Assembly: GCA_900113995.1 (NCBI GenBank)
Contig: FORK01000013.1
Coordinates: forward strand, 32,177 to 96,176
Direction: 5' to 3'
DNA: 64,000 nucleotides
Source: Ruminococcaceae bacterium D5
GTDB taxonomy: Bacteria > Bacillota > Clostridia > Oscillospirales > Ruminococcaceae
Position numbers and translations under genes: made by a program
The notes under the pieces: model-generated
Seen by the model: only the letters and a program-made list of their open reading frames with translations
Database searches by the model: none
What the model was told of the DNA's origin: nothing
Part shown: in pieces, positions 1-8,269 of the stretch
Layout: the number at the start of each line of letters is the position of its first letter
Numbering within the stretch: position 1 is the first letter of the stretch

Positions 1-548
1 ACTCCACCGATTGCATCAATCAGCTCGGCTGCCGAACCGACATTCACCCGCACATATCGTTTTACTTCCACGTCAAGCAGATTGCTGACCGCCTGCAGCA
101 TTGCCTCCGCCCCGCCGTAGGCAAAGGCGTGGGTCAGCCAGTCCTCGCCTCCCGGCGCGCCCTCAACCGGCACGCCGATCGAGCGTTCCAAGCTGACAAG
201 CTGGGCGCTGTGCTCGGTAAAGTCAAGATGCAGCAGCATACAGGCATCCGCGCGGGAATAGTCCTGCAGTGCGGAATCAAAATCTCCCAGTCCTCCGCCT
301 TCACTGCGCTCATCGGTGCCCAACAGCAGGACGTTGAGCTCCTTCAGGGTAGAGAATCCGGTTCCGAAGTCGGTATCGGCCGTAGAGTTATCGGCAAAAC
401 CGATTCGGTTCAGCTTGGCGTTCAGATAAGCGAAGCAGACTGCCGATAACCCGATCAGGAGAATGAGGATAAGAAGCAAAATCCTGACGGACAGCCGCAG
501 CTGTCCGAATTTTTCTGTGAACTTCAAAGGAAAATCGCACCTTCCCAT
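1..548 (-). CDS. LytR-CpsA-Psr (LCP) family protein, partial (3' end beyond window)
   Basis: This reading frame starts at an ATG at 548 and runs off the left edge, so about 182 N-terminal residues are visible. A short cytoplasmic head is followed by one membrane anchor (about residues 19-41). The start of an LCP domain follows: LLLGTD, a later RAD...MLLHLDF segment, LTHAFAYGG, and the terminal IDAIGG typical of the family. LCP enzymes sit outside the membrane and transfer undecaprenyl-linked glycopolymers to peptidoglycan. The usual SIPRD stretch is replaced by SLERSIGVP, which keeps an arginine but not its aspartate, so this is an atypical member. Family assignment is from motifs; the polymer transferred cannot be inferred here. 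Confidence 0.72.
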   Translation of the reverse strand, partial: MGRCDFPLKFTEKFGQLRLSVRILLLILILLIGLSAVCFAYLNAKLNRIGFADNSTADTDFGTGFSTLKELNVLLLGTDERSEGGGLGDFDSALQDYSRADACMLLHLDFTEHSAQLVSLERSIGVPVEGAPGGEDWLTHAFAYGGAEAMLQAVSNLLDVEVKRYVRVNVGSAAELIDAIGG

Positions 549-1009
549 TTTGTATCCTTTGTATGATACACGTATCGCAGGATGAAAACAAGAGGATTTT
601 TTTCAAAATTTATGAACATTTCCGCAAAGTGCGGGTGCCCGGCATGAGGATGCTCCCTCGGACATCCACCTGAATTGGGCGGAGCACCCCTGTCCCGGCT
701 GTACCCCGCCGCTTGATGGCTGTATGGATATGTGCCCGCTGCCCGCTTGCGGCTGCGTGGATATCGCTTGTGGCCAGCCGTTTCACACAGGCTTCCCTTG
801 GGTTTATTATCGGACTGACAGTTTGCAGGAGCATTCTTCTTTTGTCTGCCGCACCCTGTTGCCATTGAAATGGCAGCGGAGTGCTCCGCCTTTCAGTAAG
901 ACCTTTCCACGTTGCGGATCCAGCAGTTTCCCGCCGCGCTGCCCGGATATTTACCGGTTAAAATGAAAGCTCTTTGAAACGGCCGGCACATCCGGTGGTG
1001 TTTCCCGGC
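549..1009. other. Gene-free stretch between LCP gene and liv operon terminator
   Basis: About 460 bases hold no convincing gene on either strand. Short open frames exist (for example plus 724-966) but have no ribosome site and low-complexity Cys/Pro-rich translations. No riboswitch or tRNA-like fold was recognised. The part nearest 548 probably contains the LCP promoter, but no clear -35/-10 pair stands out. Confidence 0.5.
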
Positions 1010-1045
1010 AAAAAAGCCGTCCTGCCCGTATGCGGACAGGACGGC
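1010..1045 (-). terminator. Intrinsic terminator of the liv operon
   Basis: Read on the minus strand, a GC-rich stem (GCCGTCCTG...CAGGACGGC with a small bulge, loop around CATA) is followed by six Ts. It lies 10 bases after the stop codon of livF and ends the five-gene liv operon. Confidence 0.85.
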
Positions 1046-1055
1046 GTGACAGCAT

Positions 1056-1757
1056 TCAGCCGCCGAGATATGCCTTGCGGATCGCATCGCTCTCGGCAAG
1101 CTCTTTTCCGGTGCCGGAAAGAGCAATCCGGCCCGTTTCAAGCACATAGGCGCGGTCGGCCACCGAAAGGGCCATCTGAGCGTTCTGCTCGACCAGTAGG
1201 ATGGTTGTCCCGGTTTTGTGCAGCGCCCGGATAATCTCGAAAATCTGTTCAACCAGAATCGGAGCCAGCCCCATCGAAGGCTCATCAAGCATCAGAAGCT
1301 TGGGGTGGCTCATGAGCGCCCGTCCCATGGCAAGCATCTGCTGCTCACCGCCGGAGAGGGTTCCCGCTACCTGACGGCGCCGTTCCTGAAGGCGGGGGAA
1401 CAGCTCGAAAACGTGGGCGAGATCGGCCGGGACTCCGGCGGGAGACTGTGTGAAAGCCCCCATCTCGAGATTTTCCTCGACGGTCATCTGCAGGAAGATC
1501 CGCCGGCCCTCCGGCACATGGGCAAGGCCGCGCTGCACCAGCTTGTGGGCCGGGACGCCGCCGATGTTTTCCCCCAGAAAGGTGACCGAGCCGGTGCGGC
1601 TGCGTAGCAGCCCCGAAACGGTTTGGAGGATGGTGCTCTTGCCCGCGCCGTTCGCACCGATCAGAGTGACGATTTCCCCCTGATGAACCTCAAAGGAAAC
1701 TCCCTTAATCGCATGAATGGCGCCGTAATAGACATTGATGTCGTTGACCTGCAGCAT
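1056..1757 (-). CDS. livF: Branched-chain amino acid ABC transporter ATP-binding protein LivF
   Basis: A 233-residue ABC ATPase, the usual LivF size. It has Walker A GANGAGKST at about residues 34-42, the signature LSGGEQQ near residue 135, and Walker B LLMLDEP followed by SMGLAP, which is typical of LivF. It pairs with LivG to energise the LivHM channel at the inner face of the membrane. I placed the start at 1757, directly after GGAGGGG, because the open frame upstream runs into livG and has no family similarity. It is the last gene of livK-H-M-G-F, four bases after livG, with a terminator just downstream. Confidence 0.95.
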   Translation of the reverse strand: MLQVNDINVYYGAIHAIKGVSFEVHQGEIVTLIGANGAGKSTILQTVSGLLRSRTGSVTFLGENIGGVPAHKLVQRGLAHVPEGRRIFLQMTVEENLEMGAFTQSPAGVPADLAHVFELFPRLQERRRQVAGTLSGGEQQMLAMGRALMSHPKLLMLDEPSMGLAPILVEQIFEIIRALHKTGTTILLVEQNAQMALSVADRAYVLETGRIALSGTGKELAESDAIRKAYLGG

Positions 1758-1761
1758 CCGC

Positions 1762-2592
1762 TCACCCCTCCTTTTTCTTGCCCAAATAGGCCTCGATGAC
1801 CACCGGATTGCGCTTAATCTCATCGGCGGTTCCCTTGGCAATGATCCGGCCGTAGTTCAGCACACAGATGCCCTCGCAGATTCCCATGACGAGGTTCATA
1901 TCATGCTCAATGAGCATGATGGCGATCTGGAATGTGTCACGGATCTTCGTGATATTTTCCATCAGCTCGGCCGTTTCAGAGGGATTCATTCCTGCGGCGG
2001 GCTCGTCGAGCAGCAGCAGGGAGGGATTGGTGGCCAGCGCCCGCACAATTTCCAGGCGGCGCTGTGCGCCGTAAGGAAGGCTGCCCGCACGATGTTCCGC
2101 CAGATCCTCCATATTAAAGATCGAGAGAAGCTCAAGCGCCCGCTCATGGGCGATTTTTTCCTGTTTCCAGTAGGAAGGCAGGCGGAGAAGTCCGTTCACT
2201 GTGCGGTATTTCACCTGATTGTGCAGGCCGATTTTGACGTTTTCCTCAACGGTCAGAGAGGAGAAGAGCCGGATATTCTGAAAGGTGCGCGCGATGCCCG
2301 CCTGATTGACCTGCACCGTGCTCATTCCTGAGGTTTCCTTGCCGTCGAGCAGGATGGTGCCCCGCGTCGGCTGGTAGACCTTGGTGAGCAGATTGAAGAC
2401 GGTGGTCTTGCCCGCGCCGTTCGGACCGATCAGCCCGGCAATTTCGGTGCGGCCGATGGTGAGATTAAATTCGTCAACGGCGGTCAGGCCTCCGAAGTCA
2501 ATACCAAGGTGACGGGTTTCCAGCACAGGGATCTTGTCGAGATCGCGTTCGGGAATGATGCTGTTGGTTGGCAGCGGCACCATCTTACTCAT
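1762..2592 (-). CDS. livG: Branched-chain amino acid ABC transporter ATP-binding protein LivG
   Basis: A 276-residue ABC ATPase with Walker A GPNGAGKTT at about residues 56-64, a conserved GIARTFQNIRLF Q-loop region, a slightly atypical signature (LPYGAQRR, the LivG form) and Walker B LLLLDEPAAGMNP. The C-terminus carries the HDMNLVMGICEGICVLNYG stretch and the short AYLG tail of this subfamily. The chosen ATG at 2592 follows AAAGGAGG and overlaps the end of livM by 8 bases, consistent with translational coupling. With LivF it powers import of leucine/isoleucine/valine or related substrates. Confidence 0.95.
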   Translation of the reverse strand: MSKMVPLPTNSIIPERDLDKIPVLETRHLGIDFGGLTAVDEFNLTIGRTEIAGLIGPNGAGKTTVFNLLTKVYQPTRGTILLDGKETSGMSTVQVNQAGIARTFQNIRLFSSLTVEENVKIGLHNQVKYRTVNGLLRLPSYWKQEKIAHERALELLSIFNMEDLAEHRAGSLPYGAQRRLEIVRALATNPSLLLLDEPAAGMNPSETAELMENITKIRDTFQIAIMLIEHDMNLVMGICEGICVLNYGRIIAKGTADEIKRNPVVIEAYLGKKKEG

Positions 2593-3664
2593 GGCTTCCG
2601 ACCTCCTTTCCCGATCCGTCGGAATCTTCTTCACGCCGATGCGGAAGCAGGCGCGCCACAAGGCCTCTGAACTGAGGATTGTTGGTAGTCAGCATGACAA
2701 GAATCAGAACGATGGCATAGACCAGCATCCGGTAATCGGAGAAGGCACGCAGCAGCTCGGGAAGAATGGTAAGCACCGTCGCGGCGATGATGGAACCGCG
2801 GATATTTCCCATACCGCCGAGCACGACAAAGACCAGCACAAGAATCGAGGTGTTGAAGTCAAACTTCTTGGCCACGACCGTTGAGTAGTTCATTGCGAAG
2901 AGGGCGCCGGCCATCCCGGCAAGGATTGCCGAGGTGATGAAAGCGGTGAGCTTGTAGCGGGTAATGCTGATGCCGACCGATTCGGCCGCAATGCGGTTGT
3001 CGCGGATTGCCATGATTGCCCGGCCGGCGCGGCTCTGCACAAGATTCTGCACCACAGCGAGGGTGAAGAGCACCAGCAGGAATCCGGCGAAAAAGGTCGA
3101 GAGCTTCGGGACGCCGGTCGCACCCATCGGCCCGTTCATGATGACCTTTCCGCCCTCGGCCAGTCCGAGCGCATTGGAGTTGGTCATGCCGATGTGCAGG
3201 CCGTTCGAGTCGACCCCCACATAGAGGCAGTTGACGATGTTTTTGATAATTTCACCGAACGCAAGGGTGACGATGGCCAGATAATCCCCGCGCAGGCGCA
3301 GAACCGGAACACCGACCAGAAAACCGGCGATTCCCGCCAGAATGCCGCCGGCCAGAATAGCCGCCAGAAGGCGCAGCCCCGCGGAAGGAATCACGTTGGT
3401 CAGGCTGACCGCCGCGACGACGCCCGAAAAGGCGCCGACCCCCATGAAGCCCGCATGGCCGAGCGAAAGCTCGCCGAGCACGCCGACGGTGAGATTGAGC
3501 GAAACAGCCATACAGATGTAGGCACAGATCGGGACAAGCTGCCCATTGAGCGAGTTGGACACATGGCCGCCCGCACGCATGGCCTGAACGATCAGAAAGG
3601 CCGCGGCGACCAGACCGTAGTTGAGAAAGCCGTTGAGCGAAGCTCTGCTGAGTTTTCCTGACAT
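2585..3664 (-). CDS. livM: Branched-chain amino acid ABC transporter permease LivM
   Basis: A polytopic permease of about 359 residues with some nine hydrophobic segments and the LivM signatures NLTVGVLGELSLGHAGFMGVGAF and LRLRGDYLAIVTLAFGEI (partial motifs quoted). It forms the membrane channel with LivH. I chose the ATG at 3664 because AGGTGA sits 8 bases before it, overlapping the livH stop region; an in-frame GTG at 3676 is an alternative that would add four residues. The C-terminal tail is rich in charged residues and is probably cytoplasmic. Confidence 0.93.
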   Translation of the reverse strand: MSGKLSRASLNGFLNYGLVAAAFLIVQAMRAGGHVSNSLNGQLVPICAYICMAVSLNLTVGVLGELSLGHAGFMGVGAFSGVVAAVSLTNVIPSAGLRLLAAILAGGILAGIAGFLVGVPVLRLRGDYLAIVTLAFGEIIKNIVNCLYVGVDSNGLHIGMTNSNALGLAEGGKVIMNGPMGATGVPKLSTFFAGFLLVLFTLAVVQNLVQSRAGRAIMAIRDNRIAAESVGISITRYKLTAFITSAILAGMAGALFAMNYSTVVAKKFDFNTSILVLVFVVLGGMGNIRGSIIAATVLTILPELLRAFSDYRMLVYAIVLILVMLTTNNPQFRGLVARLLPHRREEDSDGSGKEVGSHE

Positions 3665-3676
3665 TTCTTCGTTCAC

Positions 3677-4558
3677 CTACACTTTCTCATTGATTGCCTT
3701 GCCGAGCAGGCCAGTGGGCTTGACCAGCAGGACGATGATCAGCACCGAAAAAACAATGGCGTCGGCGAGCTGGGTGGAGATGTACGCCTTGCCGAAGATC
3801 TCGATGATCCCAAGCAGGATTCCGCCCACCATCGCGCCGGGAATCGAACCGATTCCGCCAAACACGGCGGCGGTAAAGGCCTTGATGCCGGGCATCGATC
3901 CGGTGGTGGGAAGAAGGACGGGATAAGCCGAGCAGAGCAGCACACCGGCGATCGCGGCCAGCGCCGAACCGATGGCAAAGGTGACCGAGATGGTGTGGTT
4001 CACGTTGATCCCCATCAGCTGGGCGGCGCCCTTGTCCTCGCTGACCGCCCGCATGGCTTTGCCCATTCGGGTTTTGCCGGTAAAGAGGGTCAGGCCGATC
4101 ATGATGACGATACAGGCGATGACGGTGACGATTGCTTCCCCTGTGATGATGAGCTTGCCTTCAAAGAGCTTCAGCGGAGGAATCCCCACCAGGCTCGGAA
4201 AGCTCTTGGGGGCGGAGCCCCAGATCAGCAGGGCCGCATTCTGGAGGAAATAGCTGACCCCGATGGCGGTGATCAGGACAGCCAGTGAAGGAGCGGCCCG
4301 CAGCGGCTTGTAGGCGAGCCCCTCGATCGTGATGCCCAGGATGGTACAGACGGCCATCGCGAGCAGAATTGCCACAATGGAGGGAAGCCCCAAATAAGAG
4401 GTCGCACAGAAGGCGATGTAGGCTCCCACCATGATGACATCCCCATGGGCAAAGTTAAGCATCTTGGCGATTCCGTAGACCATGGTATAGCCAAGTGCGA
4501 TGATTGCGTAGACGCTTCCCAGACTGATTCCGTTGGCCAGATAGGAAAGGAAGGCCAC
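3677..4558 (-). CDS. livH: Branched-chain amino acid ABC transporter permease LivH
   Basis: A 293-residue integral membrane protein with the LivH N-terminus NGISLGSVYAIIALGYTMVYG and about eight hydrophobic segments. I set the start at a GTG (4558) because AGGTG lies 7 bases upstream and the resulting N-terminus matches the length of other LivH proteins; a longer frame to 4582 adds MPEMRCVL, which looks non-native. It forms the heterodimeric channel with LivM. A GC-rich hairpin separates it from the binding-protein gene, which would let the binding protein be made in excess. Confidence 0.92.
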   Translation of the reverse strand: MAFLSYLANGISLGSVYAIIALGYTMVYGIAKMLNFAHGDVIMVGAYIAFCATSYLGLPSIVAILLAMAVCTILGITIEGLAYKPLRAAPSLAVLITAIGVSYFLQNAALLIWGSAPKSFPSLVGIPPLKLFEGKLIITGEAIVTVIACIVIMIGLTLFTGKTRMGKAMRAVSEDKGAAQLMGINVNHTISVTFAIGSALAAIAGVLLCSAYPVLLPTTGSMPGIKAFTAAVFGGIGSIPGAMVGGILLGIIEIFGKAYISTQLADAIVFSVLIIVLLVKPTGLLGKAINEKV

Positions 4559-4639
4559 GAGCACACACCTCATTTCCGGCACCCGGCGGGCAGGCCCGCG
4601 GATCGCCTCATAGTTTCAGGATGGTCACAAAAGGGGATA

Positions 4640-4666
4640 GGGCCGCCGTAACGGATGCGGCGGCCC
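4640..4666 (-). terminator. Intercistronic hairpin between livK and livH (attenuator-like)
   Basis: A perfect 9-bp stem (GGGCCGCCG/CGGCGGCCC) with a 9-base loop lies between livK and livH. On the minus strand it is followed by TATCCCCTTTT, a weak T tract. This suggests partial termination or 3' end protection of the livK part of the mRNA, not a full stop. Confidence 0.55.
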
Positions 4667-4679
4667 AAAGCAAAATCTG

Positions 4680-5909
4680 TTACATGCCGACGTAGGCGCC
4701 GTTCTGGATCACCATGCCCTTCGGGGCCTTGGAAACTTCGCCGGTCGCGGCCCAGGTCATGCCCTCGCCGGTCAGTCCGTCGAAGGAGAAGTCGCTGGCA
4801 GTGAAGACGGCGATCATCTTTTCGCAGACATCGGCAGCGGGCATGTCCGCCGTAATCCCGGCCTTTTGGCAGGCCTCATAGATGGCATAGATGCAGTCGT
4901 AAGCATCCGCAGCGAACTGGTTGGGGGTCTCGCCGAACTGTTCGTTGTACTTCTTGGTGAAGGCAGCGGTGCGGTCGTCGGAAGCATCCGCCGCGAAGGG
5001 GGTCAGCAGCATGACACCCTCGGCCAGAGCGGTGTCAAAGTTCTCGAGGGTGAGGATGCCGTCCATGCCGTCAACGCCGAAGACCTTGGGGGAATATCCC
5101 ATTCCTTTGGCCTGGGTGAGGATCAGCGAAGCGGGAGTGTAGTAGATCGGCAGGAAGAGAAGGTCGGCTCCGGCGTTCTTTGCATCGGTGATCTGAACCG
5201 AGAAGTCGGTGGCGGTATCATCTGTGAAGGTGGTGGTGCTGACGATTTCAAGGCCCTGGTTGGCAGCCTCGCTGGCAAACTTCTCATAGATGCCGGTGGA
5301 GTAGGCGTCCGCGTTGTTGTAGATGACGGCGATTTTGGTGCCGAGCTTCTGCTCCGCGATATACTGCGCGGAAGCGATGCCCTGGTTGGGGTCGGTGAAG
5401 CACATCTGGAACATGTTATCCTTGCCTTCGATGACGGTGGTCGAGGAGGCGGAGGGGGTCAGCGCGAAGACACGGTCGGCATAGGCCTCGGCTCCGACAG
5501 CCACACAGGGGCTGGTGGTGACGGTTCCGCACAGGATCTGCATTCCCCAGTCCTTCAGGGCGTTGTAGGCGTTGACCGACTTTTCGGCGTCGTGCTCGTC
5601 ATCCTGCGGATTGAAGGCAAACTGCATTCCACCGAGGGCATTGATCTCATCGACAGCGATCTGCGCGCCGTTTTTGGCAGCGGTGCCATAGATCGCGGCG
5701 CCGCCGGTCAGCGGGCCGATAAAGCCGATCTTGATCGCTTCTTCGGACGGAGCTGCGGGAGCCTCAGAGGCAGGAGCGCCGGAAGCGGCTTCGGACGACG
5801 GGGCAGGCGAACTCGACGACGGAGCGGCGCTGGAGGCGCCGCCGCAGCCGGCCAGCGCGGCGACCATAGAAAGCGCAAGGACAGCGGATAAGATTTTCTT
5901 TTTCATCAT
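4680..5909 (-). CDS. livK: Branched-chain amino acid ABC transporter substrate-binding lipoprotein
   Basis: A 409-residue periplasmic-binding-protein type I lipoprotein. A basic N-terminus and hydrophobic segment end in the lipobox LAGCGG (cysteine near residue 22), followed by a Ser/Ala/Pro-rich linker to about residue 55. The mature domain begins IKIGFIGPLTGGAA and contains GVDGMDG and the C-terminal Peripla_BP_6 fold sequences. It captures substrate outside the cell for LivHMGF. Two adjacent ATGs (5909 and 5906) follow GGAG at 5 and 8 bases; either could be used. It is first in the liv cluster. Exact substrate (leucine, other amino acid, short amide) is not determinable. Confidence 0.93.
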   Translation of the reverse strand: MMKKKILSAVLALSMVAALAGCGGASSAAPSSSSPAPSSEAASGAPASEAPAAPSEEAIKIGFIGPLTGGAAIYGTAAKNGAQIAVDEINALGGMQFAFNPQDDEHDAEKSVNAYNALKDWGMQILCGTVTTSPCVAVGAEAYADRVFALTPSASSTTVIEGKDNMFQMCFTDPNQGIASAQYIAEQKLGTKIAVIYNNADAYSTGIYEKFASEAANQGLEIVSTTTFTDDTATDFSVQITDAKNAGADLLFLPIYYTPASLILTQAKGMGYSPKVFGVDGMDGILTLENFDTALAEGVMLLTPFAADASDDRTAAFTKKYNEQFGETPNQFAADAYDCIYAIYEACQKAGITADMPAADVCEKMIAVFTASDFSFDGLTGEGMTWAATGEVSKAPKGMVIQNGAYVGM

Positions 5910-5980
5910 CAATTCTCCTTCAATGTTGTTCCGTCCTCAGTTTGCGGGACGGAGGTTGAATTACAAGGGATGATCTATAT

Positions 5981-6015
5981 AAAAAACGGCCCCGCCAAAA
6001 GAGCGGCGCCGTTTT
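5981..6015 (-). terminator. Terminator behind the small membrane protein gene
   Basis: On the minus strand AAAACGGCNCCGC pairs with GGCGGGGCCGTTTT and runs into TTTTTT. It lies about 14 bases after the stop of the 105-residue gene and upstream of livK, so livK needs either readthrough or its own promoter; a TATATA element follows but no matching -35 was found. Confidence 0.7.
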
Positions 6016-6028
6016 CAGCCTCAAAGCC

Positions 6029-6346
6029 TTATTGGATCGGCAGCGGTTCTTTTGTGCGTATGCAAAATTTCAGTACAAGAAGCCCTGCTCCAAGCGCCAG
6101 TACAAGGACGGCTGCGGAAATCATGGCGAAAAGGCATACTTGTACGATCAGGCATACCGACAAAAGCAAAAGGGCCAAAATGGAAACAAAAAGGGACGCT
6201 GCGCGGGCAGCGTCCAAAAAAATGACGGAAATGCAGCCGAAAAACGCCTCTGCACCACAGAGGGGAGCGGAGAATGTGCAATCACGAGCGGCGCTGAATT
6301 GCAGAGCATTTCCATCTGATGGAGAACCCTGAAATGTCTCTTTCAT
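6029..6346 (-). CDS. Small two-helix membrane protein of unknown function
   Basis: A 105-residue protein I do not recognise. The first 45 residues are polar with several cysteines; then two long hydrophobic segments (roughly residues 46-72 and 74-95) and a short basic tail. AAGGGGG lies 7 bases before the ATG and a near-consensus promoter (TTGACA, 17 bases, TATATT) lies about 60 bases upstream, so it is very likely expressed. Its own terminator separates it from livK, arguing that it is an independent unit and not a transporter subunit. Confidence 0.6.
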   Translation of the reverse strand: MKETFQGSPSDGNALQFSAARDCTFSAPLCGAEAFFGCISVIFLDAARAASLFVSILALLLLSVCLIVQVCLFAMISAAVLVLALGAGLLVLKFCIRTKEPLPIQ

Positions 6347-6405
6347 TGTTGCGCCCCCTTGATTTTAAAATCCTGTCAGTCGATTTTGCATGTAACATTG
6401 GTGAA

Positions 6406-6434
6406 AATATATAACATTTTGAAGGAATTGTCAA
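6406..6434 (-). promoter_or_regulatory. Sigma-A type promoter for the small membrane protein gene
   Basis: On the minus strand TTGACA (6434-6429), a 17-base spacer and TATATT (6411-6406). Transcription would begin near 6399, giving a leader of about 50 bases before the ATG at 6346. Confidence 0.75.
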
Positions 6435-6891
6435 CAGAGAGGTAAAATTTTTCTTTGCCGATCTTTTTAACCTGACCGAAAGAATTCACAAAATTTTTAT
6501 CAGATTCTACAATTTTTTTGAAGTATCCCAGACATAATGCTTGCCGTACTTGTATGTTTTTAACAGACGTGCTGAGAAGAAATTGCAAAATTTGTTTCTT
6601 TTTCAGATTTTTTCTTTGAAGAAAAATTGTGCGAAGAAGCTGATTTTATAAAAAAATCTTCTGGAAATGCGGAAAAACCGAATTTGGATGACGGGCGTTT
6701 TCGGTAAAAATACATTTTTTCGCCCGTTTGCCCGCGGGGAATCCGGACGCTTTTCATGACGGATGATGTTGTCCAAAATAAGCGGACATAGTTTCGCGCC
6801 TCGCATCCGGCTGTTCAGAGACGGACATCGGAGCGCGGTGCATCAAACGCGGTGCCTCAGCACAGCATTTTTAAAAGTTTGTGTGCGGAAT
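6435..6891. other. AT-rich gene-free spacer
   Basis: About 450 bases of markedly lower GC than the surroundings (until about 6720), separating the small membrane protein from the glycosyltransferase. Short open frames on the minus strand lack ribosome sites and have low-complexity Lys/Phe/Ile-rich translations. No RNA gene was recognised. The composition contrast may mark an old insertion point. Confidence 0.45.
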
Positions 6892-7980
6892 CTATTTCGG
6901 GTTTTCCTCCATAAGACGGAGATTTTTTTGCAGGCGGTCCTCGCCGGGAGCGATTGCAAGCGCCCGCCGGCAGGCTTCCCGCGCTTCGGCGGTGCGTCCG
7001 GTGTACCAAAGTCCAAGTGAGAGCAAATCCCACGGCAGTGCGCCCCATGCTTCGGCGGTGCAGATATAGCTCTCGGGACGCTTCGAAATCGAAAGCGCCT
7101 GGCGCGCAGCCCATACCGTTGCGTCGTACTCCTGCAGCTCCCAGAAGAATTCGGCCAGCTCAACCCAAGGTTCCCGCAGCCAGGGGGCTTCTCCCGCCGC
7201 GCGCAGAAGCCAGCGACGGGCCTGCTGCAAATCGCCCTTCCCACGGCAGGCCTGCGCAAGAAAGCGCATCGAGGCACAGCGTTCGTCCTCCCATGTGGCG
7301 GAGGGCAGGGCAAGATGCCTTGTCAACGCGCCGATGGCGTCGTCCCAGCGGCGCTGGAAAAGATATTCCCGGCCGAGGTAGTGAAGGCCGCGGTCGTCCC
7401 CTGGGTTCTCACGGACCGAGAGTTCCAGCAGGGGCAGGTACTGTGACCGCGACTTGGCGGGATCGGCATGATGGTCCAGCTGCATCCCCTCGACCCGAAC
7501 CGTTTCGGGACGCGGTCCTTCTCCGATGTATTCCAGCACTTCATGGACCGGATGAATCCAGCGGTAGAGACCCCGGGCATGCACCTTTTCATACCAGAAG
7601 ACGACCCCTTCACTGCCGTCCTCGTTGAAATTCCAGACGTAGCGGTAGGTTGCCTGGCCGGTTCCGGGCTTCCACGCCGCTTCGAGCAGGGCGCGCCAGC
7701 CGGGACGGAGAAGCTCGTCAAGATCGGTGCAGACGCAGATATCCGCTTCTTCCGGCACCAGCTCGAGCGAGCGGTTGCGCGCTGTGTCAAACCGCCAGGG
7801 GGAGATGATCTCCCGGGTCACCTTCGCGCCGCCTTCTTCGAGAAGGCGCACCGTTTCATCGGTGGAGCCGGTATCCAGCACCACAATGCTGTCCGCTTCG
7901 CGCATTGATTCGATCCAGCCGGGCACAAACTTTGCTTCGTTTTTACAGATTGCGTAGACGCATACATGATAATGGTTCAT
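6892..7980 (-). CDS. Family 2 glycosyltransferase with TPR-like C-terminal half
   Basis: A 362-residue soluble protein. The N-terminal GT-A domain shows AICKNEAKF, the nucleotide-binding VLDTGSTDETV, and a CTDLDELLRPGW motif equivalent to the DXD metal site. It belongs to the group of GT2 proteins with a C-terminal repeat domain; residues from about 200 on are Ala/Leu/Trp-rich helices typical of tetratricopeptide repeats (GDDRGLHYLGREYL, LREPWVELAEFFWEL). AGGAGG precedes the ATG at 7980; the open frame continues further upstream without a ribosome site. Such enzymes add sugars to cell-surface glycans or proteins. Donor and acceptor are unknown. Confidence 0.82.
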   Translation of the reverse strand: MNHYHVCVYAICKNEAKFVPGWIESMREADSIVVLDTGSTDETVRLLEEGGAKVTREIISPWRFDTARNRSLELVPEEADICVCTDLDELLRPGWRALLEAAWKPGTGQATYRYVWNFNEDGSEGVVFWYEKVHARGLYRWIHPVHEVLEYIGEGPRPETVRVEGMQLDHHADPAKSRSQYLPLLELSVRENPGDDRGLHYLGREYLFQRRWDDAIGALTRHLALPSATWEDERCASMRFLAQACRGKGDLQQARRWLLRAAGEAPWLREPWVELAEFFWELQEYDATVWAARQALSISKRPESYICTAEAWGALPWDLLSLGLWYTGRTAEAREACRRALAIAPGEDRLQKNLRLMEENPK

Positions 7981-8118
7981 AAAAGAAAGCCCTCCTGAAC
8001 GGGGCTGCATTCCATGCGGCACAAGCAGCCAGCCTTGTTTTCCCCGCCCTTCAATGGATATGTATGGCCTTCTGCGCATGTCCTATGAACAAAGGAGCCT
8101 GCATTTTGAGAAAATGTA

Positions 8119-8147
8119 TTGACTTGAGAGCGGTTCAATGATATTTT
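8119..8147 (+). promoter_or_regulatory. Possible upstream promoter P1 of the XRE/ImmA module
   Basis: TTGACT, 17 bases, TATTTT. If used, transcription would start around 8154, which is inside the SOS box, so LexA binding would block it directly. The -10 is only a 4/6 match. Confidence 0.45.
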
Positions 8148-8152
8148 AGTAA

Positions 8153-8166
8153 AGAACAAATGTTCT
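8153..8166 (+). promoter_or_regulatory. LexA-type SOS box
   Basis: AGAACAAATGTTCT contains GAAC-N4-GTTC, the core of the Gram-positive LexA operator (CGAACRNRYGTTYC); the R-N-R-Y centre also fits (AAAT). It lies 9 bases upstream of the -35 of P2 and on the likely start site of P1. The flanking C/G of the consensus are replaced by A/T. Confidence 0.65.
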
Positions 8167-8174
8167 AAAAACGC

Positions 8175-8203
8175 TTGACAACAATTTTCGGCTTGGCTAT
8201 AAT
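8175..8203 (+). promoter_or_regulatory. Consensus sigma-A promoter P2 of the XRE/ImmA module
   Basis: TTGACA (8175-8180), 17 bases, TATAAT (8198-8203): a perfect match. It lies about 65 bases before the regulator start. A direct repeat (GCTTACAT/GCTTACAA) at 8218-8232, just downstream of the start point, is a candidate operator for the XRE protein itself. Confidence 0.85.
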
Positions 8204-8269
8204 ATATTCATAAGGAAGCTTACATGCTTACAAAGAAAAAATTCTGCCGCCGGCACAGAGAAGGTGAAT

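Noticed and set aside
4866..5891. A 341-codon open frame on the plus strand opposite livK
   Set aside because: It mirrors the codon bias of livK, is Gly/Val/Arg-rich low complexity, lacks a ribosome site and has no family motifs.
6376..6588. Small AT-rich minus-strand frame upstream of the membrane protein
   Set aside because: Crosses the near-consensus promoter of the downstream gene and has no ribosome site or proper start.
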